From Candidatus Krumholzibacteriia bacterium (GTDB lineage: Bacteria > Krumholzibacteriota > Krumholzibacteriia > LZORAL124-64-63), in assembly GCA_016744275.1 (NCBI GenBank), contig JADGEP010000264.1:1-5756 (forward strand): DNA of 5,756 bases, in the 5' to 3' direction. The notes under the pieces were generated by a model that saw nothing but the letters and a program-made list of their open reading frames with translations, had not been told where the DNA came from and made no database searches. Shown piece by piece: positions 1 through 5,756 of the stretch. Within the stretch, counting starts at the first letter, position 1, and every line of letters begins with the position of its first letter. Both the position numbers and the translations under genes were made by a program.

Positions 1-189
1 GGTGACTTGTGCCATGAGATGAACCGGACCAGGCCGGAGCAAAGAAACAAAAATGCCGGTGTTCGTCAACCAGACACGACAACGCCCGTCCGGACGGCGG
101 GTTCCCATCCGGAATCACGACTCTGCAGTGTAAGCGGAAATGCCGTGCGGGACCAGCCGGAATCCGCCGCCGGCGCCGCAATGCGGGGC
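1..189. other. Non-coding stretch beyond the operon terminator
   Basis: No gene is supported here on either strand. A plus-strand open frame starting with TTG at base 7 runs to 315, but it passes through the terminator and into the 3' end of the last gene, lacks a ribosome binding site in view, and has a low-complexity Arg/Pro/Thr composition. The stretch holds the palindrome at 86-97 and, on the minus strand, a TTGACG hexamer (69-64) that resembles a -35 element but has no good -10 partner 17 bases on (TTCTTT). It may be the leader of a gene beyond the left edge. Confidence 0.6.
86..97. repeat. 12-base perfect palindrome
   Basis: CCGTCCGGACGG equals its own reverse complement. It sits in the short non-coding stretch beyond the terminator. 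No T-run follows on either strand, so it is not an evident terminator. It could be a dimeric regulator site for a gene beyond the left edge, or chance in GC-rich DNA. Confidence 0.4.
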
Positions 190-228
190 AAAAAAAAGCG
201 GCCCGGGAGAATCAGACTCCCGCGCCGC
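190..228 (-). terminator. Rho-independent terminator of the operon
   Basis: On the minus strand the arm GCGGCGCGGGAG (228-217), a 7-base loop (216-210) and the arm CTCCCGGGCCGC (209-198) form a 12-position GC-rich stem with a single G-G mismatch (positions 223 and 203). A run of eight T follows (197-190). It lies 20 bases after the stop of the last gene, in the right orientation to end the five-gene transcript. Confidence 0.93.
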
Positions 229-248
229 CAAACAATACCCGACGCAGG

Positions 249-1427
249 TTACACACCCACCACTTCAGCCGTGATGCCCAGATCCCGAACCATGCCGGCG
301 ATTTCACCGGCATAGACCGGATTCATCACCAGGACCAATTGGATGTTGGCTTCAGGTAAATCCATGGGACCGGCAACACGGTGCCCGGTGCCAGCGACGT
401 GCAGGCCGCGTTTTTCAGGATTGATGTCGACCGGAACGCAAAGATCAGCGTCTTCGCCCATCAGGTTCAGGAACGTTACACCCTTGGAGCCCGTGCCCCA
501 AATGGCTACCTGTCCTCCGGCGGCGCGCACCCTGGCAAATTCCGTTTTCCAATGGGCCAACAGATCGCCCACCTGGCGGGAAAGACCGCGGGCCAATTCC
601 GTCAGTTCAGCCGCCGGAGGCACCGCCGAAATATCAGGCGCGCCACTGGTTTTGCCGTTGGCACTGGCTTCAATGCAAAGGAACTGGCCATCAAAAGTTT
701 CCCATGTGCGCGAAACACCGAGGCCCGCCTTTTCAAAGCAGGCTTTCAGGCTGGTCCCGCAAAAGTAGCTGACGTGTTCGTAGATAAAATCCCACACACC
801 ACCGTCGCGCAGGCTGTATAGAGAATTGGGCATCTCAAAGAACAGGGTCGCGTTGGTATCGGCAGGCAAGGCTTTGCGCACCGACTCCATGAACGGCACC
901 GGTGTGTCGATGTGTTCCAAGGCATGACGACAGCATACCAAGTCAGCCGCCTGGGCCAATGGCCGCACGCCAAAATACTCGCCATGGATGGCGATGTTCT
1001 CGGCGATTTGTTCACCCCGGAAACTCGGATCAAAGCCGCTGCCGGTGCACCCTTCATCCACACACATCAGTTTCAAAAAGTCGCCCTGACCACAGGCGAT
1101 TTCCACAACGTGGGCGCCTTTCAAGTCATGGCGGTTGCGCAAATCAGCAGCCAACTCTTCGGCATACTGCTGGAATCGCGGTGAGTGGTGCAGCGAGTTT
1201 TCATAACCCTCGGCATAACGCACCAACTCGGGATCAAACCCCAGATTGAATACGTGGCCACATTCACTGCAGATGCCCAGGTCCAGATCGCCGCGTGGGG
1301 CGGCCTGGGCCTTGTCCGCTGACTCCCACAAAACATTGCAGAAAACCGGCACTTCAGGCAGGCGCAAAAATTTCTCGACTTGATCTGACCCACAGGCCAG
1401 GCAGTTTACAGCGTCCACGTTTTTCAA
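249..1427 (-). CDS. SAM-dependent methyltransferase, C-methyltransferase-like (divergent paralogue B)
   Basis: The 392-residue last gene of the block, paralogous to its upstream neighbour. Seen: zinc-site cysteines CLAC (9-12) and CSEC (53-56); the SAM motif EIACGQGDF (109-117), GFDP (131-134) and CCRHALEHI (165-173); the block IYEHVSYF (215-222), where Glu217 and His218 are kept but Ile215 stands where TcaB9-type enzymes have the catalytic Tyr. FDGQFL (245-250) replaces HGGSLR. The C-terminal domain has IWGTGSKG (309-316), VDINP (333-337), AGTGH (345-349) and MNPVY (368-372). The start is TTG at 1425-1427, overlapping the previous TGA as TTGA. It is supported by the short distance to the zinc site, equal to that in the sister genes, but the preceding ribosome binding site is weak, so translation is probably coupled. 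The TAA stop lies 20 bases before the terminator. A methyltransferase role is likely; the substrate is unknown, and the missing Tyr leaves open a changed reaction or a partner role. Confidence 0.87.
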   Translation of the reverse strand: MKNVDAVNCLACGSDQVEKFLRLPEVPVFCNVLWESADKAQAAPRGDLDLGICSECGHVFNLGFDPELVRYAEGYENSLHHSPRFQQYAEELAADLRNRHDLKGAHVVEIACGQGDFLKLMCVDEGCTGSGFDPSFRGEQIAENIAIHGEYFGVRPLAQAADLVCCRHALEHIDTPVPFMESVRKALPADTNATLFFEMPNSLYSLRDGGVWDFIYEHVSYFCGTSLKACFEKAGLGVSRTWETFDGQFLCIEASANGKTSGAPDISAVPPAAELTELARGLSRQVGDLLAHWKTEFARVRAAGGQVAIWGTGSKGVTFLNLMGEDADLCVPVDINPEKRGLHVAGTGHRVAGPMDLPEANIQLVLVMNPVYAGEIAGMVRDLGITAEVVGV

Positions 1428-2638
1428 CTTTTCTTCAGGGTTTCCAGGCCATCATCCACCGCGAAGATCTCGGGGTGCAGGCCACGTTTTTCCAGATCCG
1501 CCGCGATCTCATCCTTGTAGATGGGATTCATGACGATCACCGCGTCGGGTTTCATTTCCACCAGGTCATCCGGGCCAAAAATCTGGTGCCCGGTGCCCGG
1601 CATGAAGTAGCCCTGGCGATGAGGATTGATATCAACGGCACCGGCGATTTCATCGGTCAGGCCCAGGGTCGTCAGGAACGACACGCCCTTGGAACCCGAG
1701 CCCCAAATGACGGTGCGTTTGCCCGCGCTGTGCAAGGCGTCCAGGCGCGTGCGCCAGAACTCCAACTGCTTGCCAAACATGGCAGGAAATTCGGCCACCC
1801 AACGTTTCAGATCATCCAGCTGGCCTTCGGGGATATCCGGCCTCACGCCGGTATCCTCGGTGGTCGCGGCGATCGTCAGGTACTGGTCGCCATACTCGAC
1901 GCCCACTTCGGTGGGGAAGAAGCCGGCCTTCAGGAAGACCTTGTTCAGCGAGTAGGGGCTGAAATAATTGCAATGCTCGTAATACACATCTTCGAAGGCG
2001 CACTCGGTGAGAATGCGTTTGGCCTCGGGAATCATGAAGAAGATCTCGGCCGAACGGTCGCCCTGAGCCTTGCGTGTCATGGTCACGAAGTCGAGAGTCG
2101 CCGGGATATGCTCAAGGGTCATCTTGCAGCAGACGAAATCGGCCGCGGTGTCGGTGCATTTTTCGGTGTAAAAATCGGCCACGAAGCGCACGTTCTCCCC
2201 AGGTGCCGGAGCATGGCGGTCAGCCCGGTAGCCCGGATCAAAACCCACGCCGCGGTTGAGGCCGTCTTCGCACAGCAACAGAAGGAACTCGCCCTTGCCG
2301 CAACCGATTTCCAGCACGTCGCGGTCCTTCAGATTGAAGCGCTCGATCATGCGGTCGGCCAAGGCGCGGTGAAACCGCTGGAAGGTGGGCGAAAAGCCCT
2401 GCGTCTCTTCGTAACGCCCCGAGTACTCGGTCAACTTGGCGTCGAAGCTGGTATTGCCCACAAAGCCACACTCGCTGCAAAAGCCCAGCGTGATGTCGCC
2501 TTTGGGATAGGACACCGCTTCTTCACGGCTTTCCAGCAGGATGCAACTGTTGGTCGGCACATTGCGGGCCACATGGAAAATATCCATGGTCCCGGTTTGA
2601 CAGTTGGGACAGATGCCCGCGTCGCGATTCGCATTCAT
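1424..2638 (-). CDS. SAM-dependent methyltransferase, C-methyltransferase-like (divergent paralogue A)
   Basis: A 404-residue protein with the same three-domain plan as the upstream C-methyltransferase but of a different subgroup. Seen: zinc-site cysteines CPNC (10-13) and CSEC (54-57); the SAM motif EIGCGKGEF (110-118), GFDP (132-135) and CKMTLEHI (171-178); the active-site block YYEHCNYFS (219-227) that keeps Tyr219, Glu221 and His222. The HGGSLR segment of the canonical enzymes is replaced by YGDQYL (249-254). In the C-terminal domain IWGSGSKG (311-318), VDINP (335-339), PGTGH (347-351) and MNPIY (370-374) replace the canonical YGAAAKG and WN. It shares most of these changes with the next gene, so the two are paralogues. 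A sugar methyltransferase in the same surface-glycan pathway is likely; whether it methylates carbon or another position, and on which sugar, cannot be told. Its TGA stop overlaps the start of the next gene. Confidence 0.88.
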   Translation of the reverse strand: MNANRDAGICPNCQTGTMDIFHVARNVPTNSCILLESREEAVSYPKGDITLGFCSECGFVGNTSFDAKLTEYSGRYEETQGFSPTFQRFHRALADRMIERFNLKDRDVLEIGCGKGEFLLLLCEDGLNRGVGFDPGYRADRHAPAPGENVRFVADFYTEKCTDTAADFVCCKMTLEHIPATLDFVTMTRKAQGDRSAEIFFMIPEAKRILTECAFEDVYYEHCNYFSPYSLNKVFLKAGFFPTEVGVEYGDQYLTIAATTEDTGVRPDIPEGQLDDLKRWVAEFPAMFGKQLEFWRTRLDALHSAGKRTVIWGSGSKGVSFLTTLGLTDEIAGAVDINPHRQGYFMPGTGHQIFGPDDLVEMKPDAVIVMNPIYKDEIAADLEKRGLHPEIFAVDDGLETLKKS

Positions 2639-2646
2639 GAACTAAA

Positions 2647-2654
2647 CTTCCTTT
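2647..2654 (-). promoter_or_regulatory. Ribosome binding site of the second methyltransferase
   Basis: The minus strand reads AAAGGAAG within the 18-base gap, 8 bases before the ATG at 2636-2638. It supports that start and separate initiation from the preceding gene. Confidence 0.75.
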
Positions 2655-2656
2655 AA

Positions 2657-3886
2657 TCAGACGATGTGCGGCGTCGGCACGGGAATGATGAACTTGCCAC
2701 CCGCGTCGCGGAAGGCCTGCTCCTGAGCCAGGATCTCGGTCTCCAGATTCCAGGGCAATAGCAGCACGTAATCCGGCCGCTCTTCCTGAATCTTCTCAGC
2801 CGCCACGATGGGGACTTTCTGTCCCGGCATGTAACGGCCCTGCTTGTGCACGTTCTTGTCGGCCACAAAGTCCAGGACGTCCGCGCCGATACCAACGTAG
2901 TTGATCATCGTGCTGCCCTTGGCCGCAGCGCCGTAAGCGGCGATGCTTTTGCCTTCGGCCTTCAGCCCACCGAGCATTTCCAGCAGGTCGGTCTTCAGCG
3001 TTTCCACCCGGTGGCGGAACTCGCGGTAATAATCAATGCGATCGAGGCCCAGTTCTTTTTCTTCGGCCAGCAAATCGGTCACGCTGGCCATGGGCGCGTC
3101 CTTCTTCTCGATGAACAGTCGCAGCGAGCCGCCGTGAATGGGCAGGCGCCAGCAGTCGTTCAGGAACAGTCCGTGGCGGCGCAACAGGTGGTCCACCGCC
3201 GTGACCGAGAAGTAGCACAGGTGCTCATGGTAAATCGTATCAAATTCGCAATGGTCGATCAGGTCCCGCACGTAAGGGAATTCGATGACCGCCATGCCGT
3301 CGTCCTTCAACAGCGCCGCCACCCCGGCGACAAAGCCGTTGGTATCGGCCACATGGGCCAGCACGTTGTTGGCGTGAATCACATCGGCCTGCCTGCCTTC
3401 GGCGGCCAGCTTGGTGGCGACCTTCAGGCCAAAGAACTCGGCCATGCTGGGCACGCCGATTTTTTCGGCCGCTTCACACAGCGCCGGCACGGGGTCGATG
3501 CCCAGCACCGACACACCGTTGTCCACGTAGTTTTTCAGCAGGTAGCCGTCGTTGCTGGCCAACTCGATGACAAAGCTGTCGTCGTTCAGGCCACGCCGCT
3601 CGATGATTTCCAATACGTTCTTTTTCGAGTGCTCCAACAGATACTTCGAGAAGGACGAGAAGTAGGGGTAGTCCTCGTCAAAGAGCACGGCCGGATCGAC
3701 CGTCTCCATGATTTGCACCAACGAACACTTGGGGCAGAACACCGCTTCAAGGGGAAACGTGGGTTCGGCTTCGTGCAACTGGTTTTCGTACGGCATGCGG
3801 TCGGCCAGGGCGGTCGTGCCCAGGTCCAGGACCGAGTCCAATTCCGTATGGCCGCAGCTGCGGCAAATCGCGTCGGGTCGGCTCAT
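2657..3886 (-). CDS. SAM-dependent sugar C-methyltransferase (TylCIII/NovU/TcaB9 type)
   Basis: A 409-residue protein with the three-part architecture of nucleotide-sugar C-methyltransferases, which add a methyl group from S-adenosylmethionine to C3 or C5 of a 4-keto sugar nucleotide. The N-terminal zinc-binding domain has CRSC (8-11) and CPKC (51-54). The central SAM domain has ELASNDGYLL (108-117), GIDP (129-132), NNVLAHV (173-179) and EFPYV (202-206). The active-site block YHEHLCYFS (219-227) keeps the Tyr219/His222 pair that matches the Tyr and His assigned a catalytic role in TcaB9, and HGGSLR (251-256) is intact. The C-terminal domain has YGAAAKG (318-324), a KQGRYMPG segment (348-355) and the WN pair (379-380). 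All family hallmarks are present, so this is the best candidate for an active C-methyltransferase here. The actual substrate, presumably a CDP-4-keto-deoxyhexose, and the carbon methylated are inferred from context and remain open. The next gene starts 18 bases after its stop. Confidence 0.92.
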   Translation of the reverse strand: MSRPDAICRSCGHTELDSVLDLGTTALADRMPYENQLHEAEPTFPLEAVFCPKCSLVQIMETVDPAVLFDEDYPYFSSFSKYLLEHSKKNVLEIIERRGLNDDSFVIELASNDGYLLKNYVDNGVSVLGIDPVPALCEAAEKIGVPSMAEFFGLKVATKLAAEGRQADVIHANNVLAHVADTNGFVAGVAALLKDDGMAVIEFPYVRDLIDHCEFDTIYHEHLCYFSVTAVDHLLRRHGLFLNDCWRLPIHGGSLRLFIEKKDAPMASVTDLLAEEKELGLDRIDYYREFRHRVETLKTDLLEMLGGLKAEGKSIAAYGAAAKGSTMINYVGIGADVLDFVADKNVHKQGRYMPGQKVPIVAAEKIQEERPDYVLLLPWNLETEILAQEQAFRDAGGKFIIPVPTPHIV

Positions 3887-3893
3887 CTTGAAG

Positions 3894-3900
3894 TCTCTCC
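3894..3900 (-). promoter_or_regulatory. Ribosome binding site of the first C-methyltransferase
   Basis: The minus strand reads GGAGAGA, 7 bases before the ATG at 3884-3886. An earlier ATG at 3901-3903 just before this site is out of frame, so the site decides the start. Confidence 0.75.
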
Positions 3901-3929
3901 CATTTTCGATTGGCTATGTTATAAGCGGC

Positions 3930-4952
3930 CTAGGACCAACGCAGAGTGTTGTCCAGGCGGCCGCTGTCCAGAAGCTGTTTCACGTGGCCAATGCGCTTGA
4001 AGCGCGGGCCTTCGAAGTCGTCCAAAGTCAGGCCCACCCGCTGGTAGGCTTCCAACAATTGCTCCACCCCGCGGCGTACCGTCCACTGGGGCTTGAAACC
4101 ATGCACGGTGCGCGAAAGCAGGTTGCAATCCACGCGATAGCAGCGCAGATCCGGCTCGGCGCCTTCGGCAAAGCCGATTTCACAATTCGGCACCACGTCG
4201 TGCACGATTTCCGCCACTTCGCGAATGATGTAGTTCTCGGTGGTCGTGCCCACATTGAAGGCGCGGCCATGCACAATCTCGCGGTCTTCTTCCATGATCG
4301 CGATGTAGGCCCGGGCGATGTCTTCCACATGCACCAACGGGCGCCACGGCGAACCGTCGCTCTTGAGGTGCACTTCGCCGGTGCAAAAGGCCCAAGCCGT
4401 CAGGTTGTTGACCACCAGATCAAACCGGATGCGCGGCGACATCCCATAGGCCGTCGAGGCCCGCAGGAAAGTCGGGCTGAAGCTGTCGTCCGCCATCGGG
4501 CCCACGCTGCCTTCAACGGCAACCTTGGAAACACCGTAGGGCGTGACGGGATTGAAGCTGGCGTTTTCGTCGAGGAAATCCTGGCCACCGCCGCCGTAGT
4601 TGCTGCAGCTGCTGGCAAAGAGAAAGCGCTCCACGCCGGCCTCTTTGGCCAGCTTGGCAATGCGCACCGAACCCTGGTGGTTGATGTCCTCGGTCAGGTT
4701 GGGGTTGTAGTCCCCCAACGGATCGTTGGACAATCCGGCCAGATGGATGATGGCATCGTAACCTTTGACGACGTCGATCTCGATATCGCGCACGTCGCCG
4801 ATCACTTCCGGAATCGTCGCCAATTCTCCATCGAAGGAGCAGGCCCGGAACAGGTCGGTATCGAAGCCGTGGACTTCATGATCGCGGGCCAACAACATGG
4901 GCACCAGCACACTGCCGATGTATCCCCGATGGCCTGTCACTAAAACTTTCAT
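3930..4952 (-). CDS. NAD-dependent epimerase/dehydratase family protein (extended SDR)
   Basis: A 340-residue extended short-chain dehydrogenase/reductase, probably acting on the CDP-sugar made by its upstream neighbour. Seen: the Rossmann fingerprint TGHRGYIG (6-13), an acidic Asp31 after the second beta strand (favouring NAD(H) over NADP(H)), HLAGLSNDPLG (70-80), SSCSNYG (114-120) that supplies the catalytic Ser, and TPYGVSK (137-143) with the Tyr139/Lys143 pair. PWRPLVHVEDIA (202-213) and AFNVG (231-235) are typical sugar-nucleotide SDR segments. The SSCSNYG motif has no Asp-Glu pair such as the one in sugar 4,6-dehydratases (TDEVYG in RmlB), so an epimerase, 4-ketoreductase or related oxidoreductase is more likely than a 4,6-dehydratase. 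The exact reaction cannot be told from sequence. The ATG start sits just before the first strand and has a strong Shine-Dalgarno sequence. A 43-base gap follows before the first methyltransferase gene. Confidence 0.9.
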   Translation of the reverse strand: MKVLVTGHRGYIGSVLVPMLLARDHEVHGFDTDLFRACSFDGELATIPEVIGDVRDIEIDVVKGYDAIIHLAGLSNDPLGDYNPNLTEDINHQGSVRIAKLAKEAGVERFLFASSCSNYGGGGQDFLDENASFNPVTPYGVSKVAVEGSVGPMADDSFSPTFLRASTAYGMSPRIRFDLVVNNLTAWAFCTGEVHLKSDGSPWRPLVHVEDIARAYIAIMEEDREIVHGRAFNVGTTTENYIIREVAEIVHDVVPNCEIGFAEGAEPDLRCYRVDCNLLSRTVHGFKPQWTVRRGVEQLLEAYQRVGLTLDDFEGPRFKRIGHVKQLLDSGRLDNTLRWS

Positions 4953-4958
4953 TCGCGT

Positions 4959-4965
4959 TCACCTC
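4959..4965 (-). promoter_or_regulatory. Ribosome binding site of the SDR gene
   Basis: The minus strand reads GAGGTGA here, a near-perfect Shine-Dalgarno sequence, 6 bases before the ATG at 4950-4952. It fixes that start and allows independent initiation in the 23-base gap after the cytidylyltransferase stop. Confidence 0.85.
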
Positions 4966-4975
4966 GGTTGAACAA

Positions 4976-5746
4976 TTACCAGCATTTCCAGGGCGGGTTG
5001 CCGCTGTCCCAGAGCTTCTGGAGGATGTGTTTTTCCCGCAGCGTATCCATGCACTGCCAGAATGTTTCGTGCTTGTAGGCCATCAACTGGTTGTCGTTGG
5101 CCAGGCCCACCATGGGGGCCTGTTCGAACATGGTCGGGTCGCCTTCGATGCGGTCGAGCACCGCTTGCTCCAGGACAAAGAACGCGCCGTTGATCCAGCC
5201 TTCAGCCGTCTGGGGTTTCTCGGTGAAACACTTCACCGCGTCGCCCTCAAATTCGATATGGCCATAACGGGCCGGCGGGCGGGCAGCCGTCAAGGTCGCC
5301 TCTTTCCCGTGATTCTTGTGGAAGGCATACAAATCATTGAGATTCACGTCAGACAGGCCGTCGCCCCAGGTCAGCATGAAGGTCTCGTTTCCGATGTACT
5401 CTTTGAGCCGCTTGACGCGACCACCGGTTCCGGTGCTCTGGCCGGTGTCGATGAGCTGGACGCGCCAGTCTTCGATCTCCTCGGGGGTCTCATGCTCGAC
5501 CGTGCCGCTCTGGGTGTGGACGGTCAGGTTGGCGCTCAACGGCGCGTAGTTGATCATCCAATCCTTGATGCACTCGCCCTTGTAGCCAAGGGCGATCACG
5601 AAGTCGCTAAAACCCTGGGCGGCGTAGCCCTTCATGATGTGCCAGAGGATGGGTCGACCGCCGACTTCCACCATGGGTTTGGGCTTAGATACGGTCTCTT
5701 CGGAGAGTCGAGAACCGACGCCGCCAGCGAGGATGGCAACCTTCAT
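4976..5746 (-). CDS. rfbF: Glucose-1-phosphate cytidylyltransferase (CDP-glucose pyrophosphorylase)
   Basis: Makes CDP-glucose and pyrophosphate from CTP and alpha-D-glucose 1-phosphate, the first committed step of CDP-sugar pathways in the cytoplasm. The 256-residue protein has the full length of RfbF/DdhA enzymes. Seen in order: the nucleotide-binding loop LAGGVGSRLSEET (residues 6-18), the KPKPMVEVGG segment (21-30) with the lysines that contact phosphate in the family, TWGDG (126-130) whose Asp129 is the expected metal ligand, FTEKP (174-178), INGAFFV (185-191), and WQCMDTLR (230-237) with the second conserved Asp (234). It ends in the family-typical PPWKCW. The ATG at 5746 directly precedes the first beta strand, so the start is secure, although the 10 visible upstream bases show no Shine-Dalgarno sequence. 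A TAA at 5751-5753 could be the stop of an upstream gene. It leads the visible block and its stop lies 23 bases before the SDR gene. The RfbF assignment is firm; it resembles RfbF more than RmlA or GalU relatives. Confidence 0.95.
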   Translation of the reverse strand: MKVAILAGGVGSRLSEETVSKPKPMVEVGGRPILWHIMKGYAAQGFSDFVIALGYKGECIKDWMINYAPLSANLTVHTQSGTVEHETPEEIEDWRVQLIDTGQSTGTGGRVKRLKEYIGNETFMLTWGDGLSDVNLNDLYAFHKNHGKEATLTAARPPARYGHIEFEGDAVKCFTEKPQTAEGWINGAFFVLEQAVLDRIEGDPTMFEQAPMVGLANDNQLMAYKHETFWQCMDTLREKHILQKLWDSGNPPWKCW

Positions 5747-5756
5747 GGGATTAGGC

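Noticed and set aside
109..164. Two copies of CCGGAATC (109-116 and 157-164)
   Set aside because: Only 8 bases, without flanking similarity or regular spacing; compatible with chance in GC-rich sequence.
7..315. Plus-strand frame of 102 codons at the left edge
   Set aside because: Starts with TTG, has no evident ribosome binding site, runs through the operon terminator into the 3' end of the last gene, and its composition is low-complexity.
1295..2656. Long plus-strand open frame (about 450 codons) opposite the second methyltransferase gene
   Set aside because: Its translation has no recognisable domain, is rich in His, Gln, Gly and Arg as expected of an antisense shadow, and the minus strand here encodes a clear methyltransferase with a good start site.
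3918..3923. TATAAC on the minus strand in the 43-base gap before the first C-methyltransferase, a possible internal -10 element
   Set aside because: No -35-like hexamer lies 16-18 bases upstream (CTCTGC at the 17-base position), so an internal promoter is not supported.
2846..4000. Plus-strand open frame of about 380 codons opposite the first C-methyltransferase
   Set aside because: Same reason: low-complexity Val/Gln/His-rich translation antisense to a gene with full family motifs.
3708..4943. Long plus-strand open frame (about 410 codons) across the SDR gene and the start of the first C-methyltransferase
   Set aside because: It mirrors two well-supported minus-strand genes, crosses their junction, and shows no family motif; it is a codon-bias shadow.
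1..5756. Search for CRISPR arrays, tRNA or rRNA genes, insertion sequences and attachment sites
   Set aside because: No spaced direct repeats, no structured-RNA signature, and no transposase or terminal inverted repeats were seen; the window is filled by the five genes.

Overview
The window holds a compact, one-directional block of five genes, all on the minus strand. It reads from the right edge (about 5746) to the left (249) and closes with a strong intrinsic terminator at 190-228. Gaps between genes are 23, 43 and 18 bases, and the last two genes overlap by 4 bases, so the block looks like the 3' part of one operon. The DNA is moderately GC-rich, start sites mostly carry good Shine-Dalgarno sequences, and the gene content is that of a surface-glycan (O-antigen, capsule or exopolysaccharide) locus. 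This suggests a Gram-negative bacterium, perhaps a proteobacterium, but nothing in the window fixes the taxon.

In transcription order the genes are: (1) glucose-1-phosphate cytidylyltransferase (RfbF type, 4976-5746), which makes CDP-glucose; (2) an extended-type NAD-dependent epimerase/dehydratase family protein (3930-4952); (3) a sugar C-methyltransferase of the TylCIII/NovU/TcaB9 type (2657-3886) with the canonical motifs; (4) and (5) two further three-domain methyltransferases (1424-2638 and 249-1427) of the same architecture. Genes 4 and 5 are clearly closer to each other than to gene 3 and share altered active-site and C-terminal motifs.

The simplest reading is a pathway that activates glucose as CDP-glucose, converts it to a keto-deoxy sugar, and adds one or more branch methyl groups to the ring before transfer into a polysaccharide. 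Two points make it less ordinary. No recognisable sugar 4,6-dehydratase, the usual source of the 4-keto intermediate needed for C-methylation, lies in the window, and the SDR protein lacks the dehydratase Asp-Glu pair. Three C-methyltransferase-like proteins also stand in a row, with the residues implicated in catalysis increasingly altered towards the end of the operon.

Bases 1-248 hold no convincing gene. They contain the terminator, a 12-base perfect palindrome at 86-97, and at most a weak promoter-like hexamer on the minus strand that could serve a gene beyond the left edge.
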